Shown piece after piece: positions 47,541 to 56,462 of a stretch of 64,000 bases of DNA. A model generated the notes under the pieces. It was not told the origin of the DNA, made no database searches, and saw only the letters and a list, made by a program, of their open reading frames with translations. The translations under genes and the position numbers were made by a program. Position 1 is the first letter of the stretch. The number at the start of each line of letters is the position of its first letter. Source of the stretch: Ferruginibacter sp. (GTDB taxonomy: Bacteria > Bacteroidota > Bacteroidia > Chitinophagales > Chitinophagaceae). The stretch lies in assembly GCA_019638485.1 (NCBI GenBank), contig JAHBTP010000002.1:124001-188000 (forward strand), in the 5' to 3' direction.

Positions 47541-48083
47541 TTATCTAATAGATAGATTTTGTGATAATGCCCCAATAGCATGTTGTAGTCTTTGCTCTCC
47601 TAATCCGCTTATTACAGCCCATGGAACTTGTTGATTTACTAACAAATCATGATAGTGGTAAAATAATTTCCTTCGGGTTTCATGGTCAGGGTATTCTCGC
47701 AAATTATCTTTTGTCCAAGGAAGATCTGTGTTGCACAATAAAAACATATCATACTCCCTGGATGTGATTTGTTGCAGCACACGGTTATCACATGCATTAA
47801 ACACAAATTCACTCCATACTTTTATTACATACATTTCTGTGTCAACAAATAACAATTGCTTTCCATAAGTTTTGCATTGATTAATGGCGGCGTCTTCTGC
47901 TTGCATTTGACCTTGGGCAATTTTCCAAAGATCAGCTAAAGTGTAATCTGTTCCATGTGTTTCAAGATAGTGGCGCGCATACTCTTCTACATGAAGGGTG
48001 TGAAAATGAGCAGCCAGTTGTTTTGTGAGTACACTCTTTCCGGTTGATTCAGGCCCTATGATAGCTATTTTTCTTAATCTCAT
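47541..48083 (-). CDS. NadR-like nicotinamide riboside kinase (AAA family ATPase)
   Basis: The likely role is phosphorylating nicotinamide riboside to NMN after uptake. The 180-residue protein is a P-loop kinase (IIGPESTGKSVLTKQLA) with a VEEYARHYLE motif and D-x-E (FVDTEMYV), matching the kinase half of NadR; the N-terminal NMN adenylyltransferase half of full-length NadR is absent, which is common in Bacteroidota. The gene overlaps pnuC by four bases (ATGA), and that transporter context is the main basis for the substrate. Confidence 0.87.
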   Translation of the reverse strand: MRLRKIAIIGPESTGKSVLTKQLAAHFHTLHVEEYARHYLETHGTDYTLADLWKIAQGQMQAEDAAINQCKTYGKQLLFVDTEMYVIKVWSEFVFNACDNRVLQQITSREYDMFLLCNTDLPWTKDNLREYPDHETRRKLFYHYHDLLVNQQVPWAVISGLGEQRLQHAIGALSQNLSIR

Positions 48084-48706
48084 GCTGCTACCTTAATTTT
48101 TTTCTTCCATGATAAATATCCGGCTATGGCAAGCCCAAGTAAAATGATATAATACAAACTGGTTACTACAAACCCTTTTACAAAATACAAAGGTATAGAA
48201 GCGATATTGGTAATAATCCACCAATACCAGCTTTCTAATTTTTTCTTAGCCATTAAATACATACCTGTAAAGGCAGATGCGCTGGCTAATGCATCAGCCC
48301 AGGGGATCGCCCCCGGTGCAAAGGCTTTTTTTAAATAAGTTAACGAAAAGAAAATGATAACATATAGTAAGCCAAAAAATAAAATCTGAAAACCCTTCTC
48401 CCTGGCAGTTGATTCAGTAACGCGTAACTCCGGCTTGTGTTTCTCATCTTTCTTATTCCACAAATACCACCCCCATAAACTTATTATGGTATAATATAAA
48501 TTAACTGCAGCTTCTCCAATTAAATGGCTGCTAAAACTTAAATAAGTATAGAAGATGGTGTTTACTAACCCTACCGGATATACGAGAATGTGCTCACGCT
48601 TACTAAACCATACACTGGCAATTCCTGCCAAAGCAGCAATAATTTCCATAACCCCGGCTCCTTTAAGGCCCGTAATAATTTCTGAAAGCAAATAGCTTAG
48701 GGTCAT
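48080..48706 (-). CDS. pnuC: nicotinamide riboside transporter PnuC
   Basis: PnuC is an inner-membrane facilitator for nicotinamide riboside, drawn in by the downstream kinase. The 208-residue protein has about seven hydrophobic segments and the conserved IASVWFSKREHILVYPVGLVN and FYTYLSF regions, with W-x-W-Y motif (LWGWYLWNKKDE) and IITNIASIPLYFVKG. Length fits PnuC. No NAD+ riboswitch is seen in the short leader. It forms an operon with the nadR-like kinase gene. Confidence 0.92.
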   Translation of the reverse strand: MTLSYLLSEIITGLKGAGVMEIIAALAGIASVWFSKREHILVYPVGLVNTIFYTYLSFSSHLIGEAAVNLYYTIISLWGWYLWNKKDEKHKPELRVTESTAREKGFQILFFGLLYVIIFFSLTYLKKAFAPGAIPWADALASASAFTGMYLMAKKKLESWYWWIITNIASIPLYFVKGFVVTSLYYIILLGLAIAGYLSWKKKIKVAA

Positions 48707-48746
48707 TATATAATATTAAGGCGCTAAACTAAACAAACCTGAAAAC

Positions 48747-48770
48747 AAAAAGGCATCCAATTTGGATGCC
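48747..48770 (-). terminator. terminator after the Nfu-like gene
   Basis: Stem GGCATCCA/TGGATGCC with a 3-base loop, followed on the minus strand by TTTTTGTTTTC. It separates the Nfu-like gene from pnuC. Confidence 0.8.
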
Positions 48771-48791
48771 CGGAATTTTTTTTATACTCTT

Positions 48792-49391
48792 TTAATCAGC
48801 TTCTGCCATTACTTCCCTCACTTCCGGCACCATTCGTTTTAACATACCTTCCACTCCTGATTTTAAAGTAATCATAGAAGAGGGGCAACCGCTGCAACTT
48901 CCTTTCATTACCAGGGTGAGCCTTCCGTTTTCATAACTCTTGAATTGTATTGCACCACCATCCATTTCTACAGCAGGTTTAACATGGCTTTCAAGCATTT
49001 CTTTTATTCGCTTTACTACGTCACTATCATCTGCATTTACTACGTTTGAACTTTCTGATTTCTTAAAAACGATTTCATTTTCATTTATCACCACCTTACC
49101 TTCTTCTAAATATTCCTTTAAAAATTGTTTGATGGTTGGAGCAACATCCATCCAGTCTTCTGTTTCTGTTGTTTTTGTTAAGGTTATAAAATTACTGGCA
49201 ATAAAAACGGACTTAATAAATGGGAAAGTAAATAACTCCTGCGCCAAAGGAGAGGCAATGGCACTTTCCTCATCAGGGAAATCAATACTCTTTCCGGGGT
49301 ATAAAAGCTTATTTACAACAAATTTGATACTTTCCGGATTAGGCGTCTCCTCTGTGTAAATGCTGATTACCGGGTTTCCAGTCTTAATCAT
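48792..49391 (-). CDS. NifU/NfuA-type iron-sulfur cluster carrier
   Basis: An Fe-S delivery protein of 199 residues. It has an Nfu N-terminal domain (ISIYTEETPNPESIKFVVNK) and a C-terminal NifU domain (VEMDGGAIQF...KGSCSGCPSSMITL), whose CxxC cysteines bind the cluster. The two-domain layout is that of Nfu/NfuA proteins, although NfuA has an A-type N-terminus instead. A TACCTTTG box lies 32 bases upstream of the ATG; a terminator follows. Confidence 0.92.
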   Translation of the reverse strand: MIKTGNPVISIYTEETPNPESIKFVVNKLLYPGKSIDFPDEESAIASPLAQELFTFPFIKSVFIASNFITLTKTTETEDWMDVAPTIKQFLKEYLEEGKVVINENEIVFKKSESSNVVNADDSDVVKRIKEMLESHVKPAVEMDGGAIQFKSYENGRLTLVMKGSCSGCPSSMITLKSGVEGMLKRMVPEVREVMAEAD

Positions 49392-49423
49392 AACGGTAAA
49401 GTTTTATTACTTCTTAGCTATTA

Positions 49424-49431
49424 CAAAGGTA
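49424..49431 (-). promoter_or_regulatory. -7 promoter box of the Nfu-like gene
   Basis: TACCTTTG on the minus strand, 32 bases before the ATG at 49391, giving a leader of roughly 25 bases. Confidence 0.5.
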
Positions 49432-49543
49432 CAAAAGAAACCTTGCTTTTATTGCTTGAGCATTTAGGTTAATGTTAAAGTCCTTGCAATCAAATCTGTA
49501 ACGATATAATGCTTTCTTCAACCCCAAATGTTCAATAAAATAA

Positions 49544-50317
49544 TCAATATCGTTTAGCATAATATAACAATTCCCCAAAGTGGCCGAATACTAATTCGTT
49601 GTCGGTTAATTTGTATATATGCATGGCCCAAGCATGTGAGGGAGTGTTTATCTTCAATATTTTATCTTCAAATTTTGCTTCAAAGGGAAGAGATTCAGAT
49701 GCTCCTTTTATTTGAAATGAAACAGTTCCCGAAATCGGAACAACTGATGTAAATTCCAATGAACGAATTAAAGCGTCTCCCGGTGCGCTCCCTCCGGGTT
49801 TTGCCTGAGTGCGATACACGCCCCATTTTCCAATTAATTGCTGCGCGTCAATGTTGAGTGGTGTGGAAAAATCCTCTACCGGTATTTTTATGTTGCCTAA
49901 TGATTCACTATAAAATGCCGGTTTCTTTTCTAATACACGAATAAAGGTGCCATCATCAAGAATCATATCCTTTACAAAACGCACAATGGTATATTCATCA
50001 CCTGCAAGCACAATTTGATTCTCTTCTAACTGTACAATTCCTCTATGATTCATTTCAAGCCCGTTGCGGGTGGTTACAGAGTCATTACTGTAAAAATGAA
50101 GAAATAATGTGTCGGTAAAAGCAACAATACGATTTCCTCCGCGAGTGCGTTTTACTTCTTGCCACTTTCCTTCAAATTGTGTAAGGCTATAAAGTTGGCG
50201 TGTGGGTTGTTTTTGAGCGGTAGCGGGTTGTGAACCTTTGCGTGTTACACGTTGTGCATTGCCCGGCAAGCTAAAGGCAGCACAAATTAGAATAACTAAA
50301 ATATTTTTTTTGAACAT
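49544..50317 (-). CDS. hypothetical secreted protein with two lipocalin-like motifs
   Basis: No named family. The 257-residue protein has a signal peptide (MFKKNILVILICAAFSLPGNAQ) and a low-complexity Gln/Thr linker. Two segments resemble lipocalin-like starts: FEGKWQEVKRTRGGNRIVAF (about 50-70) and LIGKWGVYRTQA (about 165), each followed by beta-rich sequence, suggesting a duplicated small barrel. It lies 19 bases downstream of uvrD on the same strand, so it is transcribed with that gene; the link to repair is probably positional only. Confidence 0.65.
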   Translation of the reverse strand: MFKKNILVILICAAFSLPGNAQRVTRKGSQPATAQKQPTRQLYSLTQFEGKWQEVKRTRGGNRIVAFTDTLFLHFYSNDSVTTRNGLEMNHRGIVQLEENQIVLAGDEYTIVRFVKDMILDDGTFIRVLEKKPAFYSESLGNIKIPVEDFSTPLNIDAQQLIGKWGVYRTQAKPGGSAPGDALIRSLEFTSVVPISGTVSFQIKGASESLPFEAKFEDKILKINTPSHAWAMHIYKLTDNELVFGHFGELLYYAKRY

Positions 50318-50336
50318 ACCGGTTAAATTTAAAATT

Positions 50337-52652
50337 TTATTCTACAATACGCAGTTTTGCATAATTCAGCATTATTTTTTTCTCTCCATTTTGCTCAAAT
50401 AAAATAGTAGCAATTGGATTATGTGCAGCTCCTTCCATATTGCTTACAGTTCCATAGCCAAATTTAAGGTGTTCAACTTTTTGCCCAATAGTTAACCCTG
50501 TAAGATTACTGGGTTGGAAATTATCGGAAGGAACATGCTCTTTAATTTTTGGTTTAGGCACTATTGTGCTTGCTAAGGGCTGTTTTGAAAATGAAGAATC
50601 CTGCTTACTAAATCCGCGATGCATGCGTTCATAAGCGGAGCCTGCTCCCCATCCGGAAGAAGGAAGATGTGTTTGACGTGTAATGTTTTTTCTTTCTATA
50701 TATGCCTCCGGAATCTCCTCTAAGAAACGGCTCGGGTCGTTTTGTTGCAATTGCCCAAAGCGATAACGAGCGTTTGAATAACTCAGTAATAAGTATTTTT
50801 GCGCCCTGGTAATTGCCACATAAAATAACCTGCGTTCTTCTTCTAAGTCATCACGGGTATGGATGCTCATTGCATTTGGAAAAAGCGTTTCTTCTAATCC
50901 GCCAACAAATACTACCGGAAATTCTAAACCTTTAGCAGCATGAATCGTCATCAGTTTAACTACTTCTGTGTTGCTCTTATCGTCATCCGCATCTGTTAAA
51001 AGTGAAATTTGCTGCAAATAACTACCTAAATCTTTCTCTCCAACTTCTCCGTCTTCTTCATTCATGGGCGTTTCAGTAAACTCTTTAATAGCGTTTAATA
51101 ATTCCTGAATATTTTCATAACGATTTAGCCCCTCAGTAGATTTATCATTGAAAAGCTCCTTTACTATACCGGAATTCTTTCCAACTATAAAGGCAAGATC
51201 GTATGCATTTTTTTTAGGTAATTCACTTTGAAACATTTTTATCATGGTAACAAAGTCATTGATGCCATCAAGGGTGTTGCCCTTAAACCCATACCGGGCA
51301 GCGTTAGATAATATGTCCCAAAAAGTAGTATTGTGGTTGTTTGCTGCAAGGATAGCACGCTCCTGAGTTGTTTTCCCTATTCCACGTGCAGGATAATTTA
51401 TAATTCGTTTCAACGCTTCTTCATCATTAGGGTTTATCACCACACGTAGATAGGCAATAAAATCTTTAATCTCTTTGTGCTGATAAAAACTCATTCCACC
51501 GTATATCCGATAAGGAATTCCCATTTTACGCAAGGACTCTTCAAAGCTTCGGCTCTGTGCGTTAGTGCGATATAGTATAGCAAAATCATGGTTGTAAAAA
51601 TGATTACGCAGCTTTAACTCTTTAATTGTATCTGCTACCATCCTTCCTTCGTCATTATCGGTTAACGTACGTATCAATTGAATTTTTTCACCATCATCAT
51701 TGTGTGTGAATAATTTCTTTTCTATTTGCCCTATATTGTTTGAAATAACCTCATTGGCAACCTGTAGTATCTTTTTTGTGCTACGATAGTTTTGTTCCAA
51801 TTTTATCAAATGTACATCCTCATAATCGTGTTGAAACTGCATGATGTTTTGAATAGTAGCGCCTCGAAAACTATAGATGCTTTGTGCATCATCACCAACC
51901 ACACAAACATTTTCGTGTAGCGCCCCCAGCAATTTTATAATTTCATATTGAGCAGGATTGGTATCCTGATACTCGTCAATGAGTATGTATTTAAATTTGT
52001 GCTGATATTTGCTTAGGGCTTCGGGGAATGTGGTTAACAGGATATACATATTCAGCAACAGGTCGTCAAAATCCATCGCTCCGTTTTTAAAACAACGTGT
52101 GGCATAATTTTTAAAAATTATACCCAACAAAGGACGATTAGCCCTGGTGTCTTCTTGTTTTAAAAGTGCGTCATCCAAATATTGATCGGGCAAGATTAAA
52201 CTATTTTTTGCCGAAGAAATACGGTTATATACTGCATTGGGTTTGTATTGCTTTTCATCAAGGTTCATCTCCTTGACAATAGCTTTAATTACGCTCTTGG
52301 CATCATCCGTATCATAAATGGTGAAATTTGGAGGATATCCCAATTTTGAAGCTTCTGCACGTAGAATTCTCGCAAATACGCTATGAAAAGTACCTATATA
52401 AAGATTGCGCGATTCAGTATTACCCAAAATTTTAGAAATACGCTCTTTCATTTCTGCTGCAGCCTTATTGGTAAATGTAAGAGCAAGTATATTAAAGGGG
52501 TCCACCTTTTTTTCAGCCATCAGATAGGCTATTCGGGTAGTAAGCACCTTTGTTTTCCCACTGCCGGCACCGGCTATAATCATCAAGGGGCCGTCTGTAT
52601 GTTGCACCGCCTCACGCTGTTGTTCGTTCAACTCCGTTAAATAATTCCGCAT
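50337..52652 (-). CDS. uvrD: UvrD/PcrA-type ATP-dependent DNA helicase
   Basis: A 3'-5' superfamily 1 helicase for repair and replication. The 771-residue protein has the Q motif (LNEQQREAVQH), Walker A GAGSGKT, DEYQDTNPAQYE (motif II), the QNYRST motif IV region, and TIHAAKGLEFPVVFVGGLEE (motif V/VI area), then a C-terminal PcrA-type Tudor-like domain (GLTIGQKVEHLKFGYGTV). Length and motifs are normal. A TATCTTTG box four bases before the ATG predicts a leaderless message. Confidence 0.96.
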   Translation of the reverse strand: MRNYLTELNEQQREAVQHTDGPLMIIAGAGSGKTKVLTTRIAYLMAEKKVDPFNILALTFTNKAAAEMKERISKILGNTESRNLYIGTFHSVFARILRAEASKLGYPPNFTIYDTDDAKSVIKAIVKEMNLDEKQYKPNAVYNRISSAKNSLILPDQYLDDALLKQEDTRANRPLLGIIFKNYATRCFKNGAMDFDDLLLNMYILLTTFPEALSKYQHKFKYILIDEYQDTNPAQYEIIKLLGALHENVCVVGDDAQSIYSFRGATIQNIMQFQHDYEDVHLIKLEQNYRSTKKILQVANEVISNNIGQIEKKLFTHNDDGEKIQLIRTLTDNDEGRMVADTIKELKLRNHFYNHDFAILYRTNAQSRSFEESLRKMGIPYRIYGGMSFYQHKEIKDFIAYLRVVINPNDEEALKRIINYPARGIGKTTQERAILAANNHNTTFWDILSNAARYGFKGNTLDGINDFVTMIKMFQSELPKKNAYDLAFIVGKNSGIVKELFNDKSTEGLNRYENIQELLNAIKEFTETPMNEEDGEVGEKDLGSYLQQISLLTDADDDKSNTEVVKLMTIHAAKGLEFPVVFVGGLEETLFPNAMSIHTRDDLEEERRLFYVAITRAQKYLLLSYSNARYRFGQLQQNDPSRFLEEIPEAYIERKNITRQTHLPSSGWGAGSAYERMHRGFSKQDSSFSKQPLASTIVPKPKIKEHVPSDNFQPSNLTGLTIGQKVEHLKFGYGTVSNMEGAAHNPIATILFEQNGEKKIMLNYAKLRIVE

Positions 52653-52656
52653 CTCA

Positions 52657-52664
52657 CAAAGATA
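52657..52664 (-). promoter_or_regulatory. -7 promoter box of uvrD
   Basis: TATCTTTG on the minus strand followed by four bases (TGAG) and the ATG at 52652. Confidence 0.65.
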
Positions 52665-52791
52665 ATTTTATTTGAGGTGGTTAAAAATATGAATATGGAG
52701 TATAAGAGGTAAATATGTGGTATTTTTTTGATTGCTTAAAAATTAAAAAGTATAACGTATTTGTAGTAATTTGGCACCCCAAATGCGCGGT

Positions 52792-53151
52792 ATGAAAAGA
52801 CTTTTTGCAATAGTGACTTTTGTTGGTGCAGCCTTGATAGCATGTGAAAAAAAGACGGAGTTCAATCCACAGGGAAATGGACTTCCCGCAAAATATGTAT
52901 TTATTATAGATAGCTTGATTCTTACACCAACTAATGTGCATTTGGTAACAGGTGGGGCTGTTCAATTTGTTAATCAAACTGATATTAAACACACCCTTGT
53001 ATCTGATGATCCCACTTTCTTTAGTATTGAACTTTTACCCAGAATGTCGGTTTTATATCGTCCGGATACAATTCCTGCAACAACCATAAATATCCCTTAT
53101 CACTGTACAGAACATCCTGAAACACAGGGCCTGATTACGGTATCGCCATGA
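52792..53151 (+). CDS. cupredoxin-like lipoprotein
   Basis: From ATG 52792 the 119-residue protein begins MKRLFAIVTFVGAALIACEK, a lipobox with Cys near residue 18; longer in-frame starts would spoil the signal. The rest resembles a small blue-copper domain: VQFVNQTDIKHTLVSDDP (first His), and IPYHCTEHPETQGLITVS near the end with Cys and His of the C-x-x-H loop. The usual axial Met after that loop (H-P-x-M) is replaced by Thr/Gln. So copper binding is likely but a standard type I site is not certain. It stands alone, divergent from uvrD. Confidence 0.7.
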   Translation: MKRLFAIVTFVGAALIACEKKTEFNPQGNGLPAKYVFIIDSLILTPTNVHLVTGGAVQFVNQTDIKHTLVSDDPTFFSIELLPRMSVLYRPDTIPATTINIPYHCTEHPETQGLITVSP

Positions 53152-53582
53152 TATTTATACGATAAACCAACTGTATTTATCCCATTTTTCTAAAACGTAG
53201 TGTTCATTACCGGATATTAAGATCCATTTTTTTAAAAAAAGATTATTTCTTTTTGTATTTATAATATTCTGTTACGCTTATTACAGAATGTAGCATAGTA
53301 AAGGATTTTTTTGCAAAATGAATATTTTATTAAAAGGCCGGAATTTGAAAAAATGAAAAATGCTATAGCTCAGGCACAATAATTTTTAAACTTTTACGCT
53401 TATTATTCATTACAAATCAACAATTACAACGGAGATAACCTGTGAAAAACACCTTCCTTCACAGTCATTGTTTCCGGCCTAAATTGAATCTACAGACGAA
53501 TAAAAGAATTATAGTTTTTTTGTTAGGCACTACAGGACAATGAAGAGCCCCGGTATTGGACGGGGTTTCTTCCGTTTGTGGT
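53152..53582. other. 430-base intergenic region with hairpins
   Basis: No protein gene is credible; two tiny frames near 53318 are far too short. A 7-bp perfect stem (CTGTGAA/TTCACAG) lies at about 53440-53465. A GC-rich stem (GCCCCG/CGGGGT, extended by GAAG/CTTC with one bulge) at 53542-53572 sits just before the PAP2-like gene end and may be a terminator, though the T run is poor. Possible small RNA, unproven. Confidence 0.35.
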
Positions 53583-54257
53583 TTATAGGATATATATAGC
53601 TGCAAAAATCATACATAGAGCACCAAATAGTACACCATAATAATAATCAGCAGGCTTGTGTGTAGATACCATTAACCGGGCAGTGCCCACTAAACCGGTT
53701 AACACAAAAGCCAATAATAATGGCCAGGCAAAAGTAATTAAACCGGCAACAGATAGAATAAGAAAAAATCCAAGCATCCCCCCCATGGCCAATCCGTGCA
53801 TAGAGATTTTAAAATAAATATTAGCCATTAATCCGGCAGAGGATACTAAAAAGACACCCAATAAAAAAAACACCAATAAGTTTGAGTATTCAGGTTGCCC
53901 TCGAAATACAATATAAGCCCAAAAATAAAAAATACCGGATGCTATATATGGAATGATGCGGTCTCGTTGAGATTTTAAATAAATAGAAGATATAAACCCC
54001 AATGTGCGGAGAAGAAAAACACTCAGAAGTGGAAAGAAAACAATATTGAGAACAATAATTAATAAAGTGCGCATTTTCATCTCTATCGAAAAACCGGTAA
54101 AGGCATCCGGATGAAGAAAGATTAAAAAGGCAACTATATAAACCGGAATAAATATGGGATGGAAAAGAATAGAAATGAAATGACCAAAAATTTTTTCGGT
54201 AGATTTTGGTTGTTGGTTGTATAATGTGGCTGTATCCGGAGTGTTTACTTGTAGCAT
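53583..54257 (-). CDS. PAP2-like integral membrane phosphatase
   Basis: A 224-residue polytopic membrane protein with about six helices. The motifs fit a divergent PAP2 phosphatase: KSQRDRIIP (first phosphate-binding motif, K-x-x-x-x-R-x-x-P style), SMHGLAMGG (in place of P-S-G-H), and R-x5-H-x3-D in ARLMVSTHKPAD. These sit on the same side by order, as in lipid phosphatases acting on phosphatidic acid or undecaprenyl-PP. The substrate is unknown. It starts five bases after the rpoN stop and so is co-transcribed. Confidence 0.68.
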   Translation of the reverse strand: MLQVNTPDTATLYNQQPKSTEKIFGHFISILFHPIFIPVYIVAFLIFLHPDAFTGFSIEMKMRTLLIIVLNIVFFPLLSVFLLRTLGFISSIYLKSQRDRIIPYIASGIFYFWAYIVFRGQPEYSNLLVFFLLGVFLVSSAGLMANIYFKISMHGLAMGGMLGFFLILSVAGLITFAWPLLLAFVLTGLVGTARLMVSTHKPADYYYGVLFGALCMIFAAIYIL

Positions 54258-54262
54258 AATAA

Positions 54263-55750
54263 TTACAGAATTTTGCGAAGTCGTGCAACAGGTATGTCCA
54301 ATTGCTCTCTATATTTAGCCACAGTGCGTCTGGCAATACTGTATCCTTTTTCTTTTAGTAAGGAAGTTAGTTTTTCATCACTATATGGTCGCTTTTTATT
54401 TTCTTCTTTTATTAAGTCTGTTAAAATCTTTTTTACTTCCCTGGTGCTCACTTCTTCACCGGTATCCGTATGAAGGCTTTCACTAAAAAAGAATTTTAAA
54501 CGGTAGCTGCCAAATTCAGTCTGAACAAATTTGCTGTTGGCCACCCTGCTTACTGTAGATATATCTAAATTAGTAACTTCAGCAATGTCTTTTAAAATCA
54601 TTGGTCTTAGCATAGTTTCATCTCCGGATAAAAAGAACTCACGCTGATAATTCATAATCGCTTCCATGGTATTTAAAAGCGTGTGCTGCCTTTGTTTTAT
54701 AGCATCAATAAACCATTTAGCAGAATCTATCTTCTGTTTAATGAATAATACCGCTTCTTTTTGACGTTTGTCTTTCTTGCTGCGTTTTTCAAAGTCTTTT
54801 AGCATCTCGCGGTAATCTTGGCTAATACGCAGTTCAGGCGCATTCTTACTATTAAGAGATAATTCAAGCGTACCGTTATTGTTAAAAATAAAGAAGTCAG
54901 GTACTACGTAATTTTCACCAATTCCATCCTCTCCGATTGTGTTAGCCGGCTTAGGGTTCAGTTTTACAATAAGAGAGATGATGCTTCGAAGGTCATCATC
55001 CGTGATATTTAACCCACGTTGAATTTTTTCATAATGTTTTTTGGTGAACTCGTCAAAGTATTTCTCTAACATTCTTATGGCCAACGAATTTATTCTGTCT
55101 TCCTTTTCTCTTCTGTGAAGTTGAATCAGCAAGCTTTCCTGTAAACTTCTGGCAGCAACTCCCGGTGGGTCAAATTGCTGAATTTTCTCTAACACACTTT
55201 CTATTTCTCTTTCTGTTGCATCTATGTTTTGTCTAAAGGCAAGGTCATCAATCATTGCCGAAATTTCTCTACGCAAAATTCCATCATCATCTATACTTCC
55301 AATAATGTGTCGGGCAATTGTTCGTTCTTTATCAGTTAAAATAAGCATGCCCAGTTGTTGTAGCATCAACTCATTAAAACTGGTTTCCACTTTGTGGGGA
55401 ATCGTCTTAACTTCTTCATCACTGTTATAGGCCTCACCTCTGGTACGGTAATCCGGAATTTCATCATCACCATCCTGAACGTATTCTGAAATGTCAATAT
55501 TATCATAGTCTTCTTCGCTCCCATCACGTTCAATCTCATCTTCACTCGCCCCTTCCTGTTGTTCTCCTTGTTGATCAAATTCATCCTCACCATCCTCACT
55601 AACCTGTTCTAATGCGGGGTTCTCTTCAATTTGCTCCTTAATTCGTTCTTCCAAAACAGCAGTAGGAACCTGTAGCAATTTCATAGACTGAATTTGCTGA
55701 GGAGATAATTTAGGGAGTAATTTTTGTTGCGTTCGTTGCGTTAATGCCAT
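54263..55750 (-). CDS. rpoN: RNA polymerase sigma-54 factor
   Basis: RpoN directs RNA polymerase to -24/-12 promoters and needs an NtrC-type activator such as the one at 37963. The 495-residue protein starts with the activator-contact region (QQKLLPKLSPQQIQSMKLLQ), followed by an acidic linker (SEDGEDEFDQQGEQQEG), the core-binding and DNA-binding domains (IAEVTNLDISTVSRVANSKF) and the RpoN box (ARRTVAKYRE). Length is normal. A PAP2-like gene follows in the same operon. Confidence 0.97.
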   Translation of the reverse strand: MALTQRTQQKLLPKLSPQQIQSMKLLQVPTAVLEERIKEQIEENPALEQVSEDGEDEFDQQGEQQEGASEDEIERDGSEEDYDNIDISEYVQDGDDEIPDYRTRGEAYNSDEEVKTIPHKVETSFNELMLQQLGMLILTDKERTIARHIIGSIDDDGILRREISAMIDDLAFRQNIDATEREIESVLEKIQQFDPPGVAARSLQESLLIQLHRREKEDRINSLAIRMLEKYFDEFTKKHYEKIQRGLNITDDDLRSIISLIVKLNPKPANTIGEDGIGENYVVPDFFIFNNNGTLELSLNSKNAPELRISQDYREMLKDFEKRSKKDKRQKEAVLFIKQKIDSAKWFIDAIKQRQHTLLNTMEAIMNYQREFFLSGDETMLRPMILKDIAEVTNLDISTVSRVANSKFVQTEFGSYRLKFFFSESLHTDTGEEVSTREVKKILTDLIKEENKKRPYSDEKLTSLLKEKGYSIARRTVAKYREQLDIPVARLRKIL

Positions 55751-55969
55751 GATCTTACTTATCCGTTGTGTTTTTTATGGATGAGTTCGTGTAAAATTAC
55801 AAATCATTCATCAGTTCTATTCTTAAGATACTAAATTTTGCGTGATTTTTCACTAATGAGTGTTTGATTCTTTTTAAAAAGAATATACTGATAGCAAATG
55901 ATAGAACAATCAAACGGGTCAATACGCCTGTTAAGCAATAATATGTATCTTAATTGTTTAAGTTTTTAA

Positions 55970-55977
55970 TACTTTTG
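55970..55977 (+). promoter_or_regulatory. -7 promoter box of the fluoride operon
   Basis: TACTTTTG just upstream of the riboswitch. The transcript would start near 55983, at the very 5' edge of the aptamer, as expected. Confidence 0.5.
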
Positions 55978-55985
55978 GGATTCAC

Positions 55986-56050
55986 TTTGGCGATGGAGTT
56001 CGCCTTTAACCGCCTTCATTATATTTAGAAGTGCTGATGACTCCTGTTCT
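55986..56050 (+). promoter_or_regulatory. fluoride riboswitch (crcB motif)
   Basis: The conserved core segments of the fluoride aptamer are all present in order: GGCGATGG then TTCGCC (first hairpin), AACCGCC (pseudoknot strand) and GCTGATGACTCCT (closing strand and invariant GATGAC). It lies 28 bases in front of crcB, the classical target. There is no terminator between aptamer and ATG, so control is probably at translation; the aptamer GAGTT (55996-56000) can pair with AACTC (56067-56071) just before the start codon. Confidence 0.93.
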
Positions 56051-56077
56051 AATATTGTTAAGTTTAAACTCATTACG

Positions 56078-56461
56078 ATGAACAGGATGTTATTATTAGT
56101 AGGTATGGGCGGCTTTTTAGGAAGTATTGTCCGTTATCTTGCTTCTTTATTTTTTACCCGCTTTTTATCTCCGGGCTTTCCATGGGGAACTTTTTGGGTA
56201 AATGTGATTGGTTGTTTTCTAGTTGGAATATTTTATGGACTTTCAAATCGTTTCAACTGGTTTAGACCTGAATGGCACATTTTTCTTACTGTAGGTTTTT
56301 GCGGAGGATTTACTACTTTCTCATCGTTTGCCTATGAGAATATAAAATTGTTGCAGAGTGCACAATACTTTACGTTTGCTGTTTATAGTATCTCTAGTTT
56401 TGCACTAGGATTACTTGCAGCATTTATAGGATTATTGTTGACTAAAATAAATATTATTTAA
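56078..56461 (+). CDS. crcB: fluoride channel CrcB/Fluc
   Basis: A small dual-topology membrane channel that exports fluoride. The 127-residue protein has four helices and the family motifs [26 protein letters not shown] and [12 protein letters not shown]. It is preceded by a fluoride riboswitch, so it should be made when cytoplasmic fluoride rises. The next gene (ppa) begins one base after its stop codon. ATG at 56078 or 56087 are both possible starts; the first is kept. Confidence 0.96.
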   Translation: MNRMLLLVGMGGFLGSIVRYLASLFFTRFLSPGFPWGTFWVNVIGCFLVGIFYGLSNRFNWFRPEWHIFLTVGFCGGFTTFSSFAYENIKLLQSAQYFTFAVYSISSFALGLLAAFIGLLLTKINII

Positions 56462-56462
56462 A

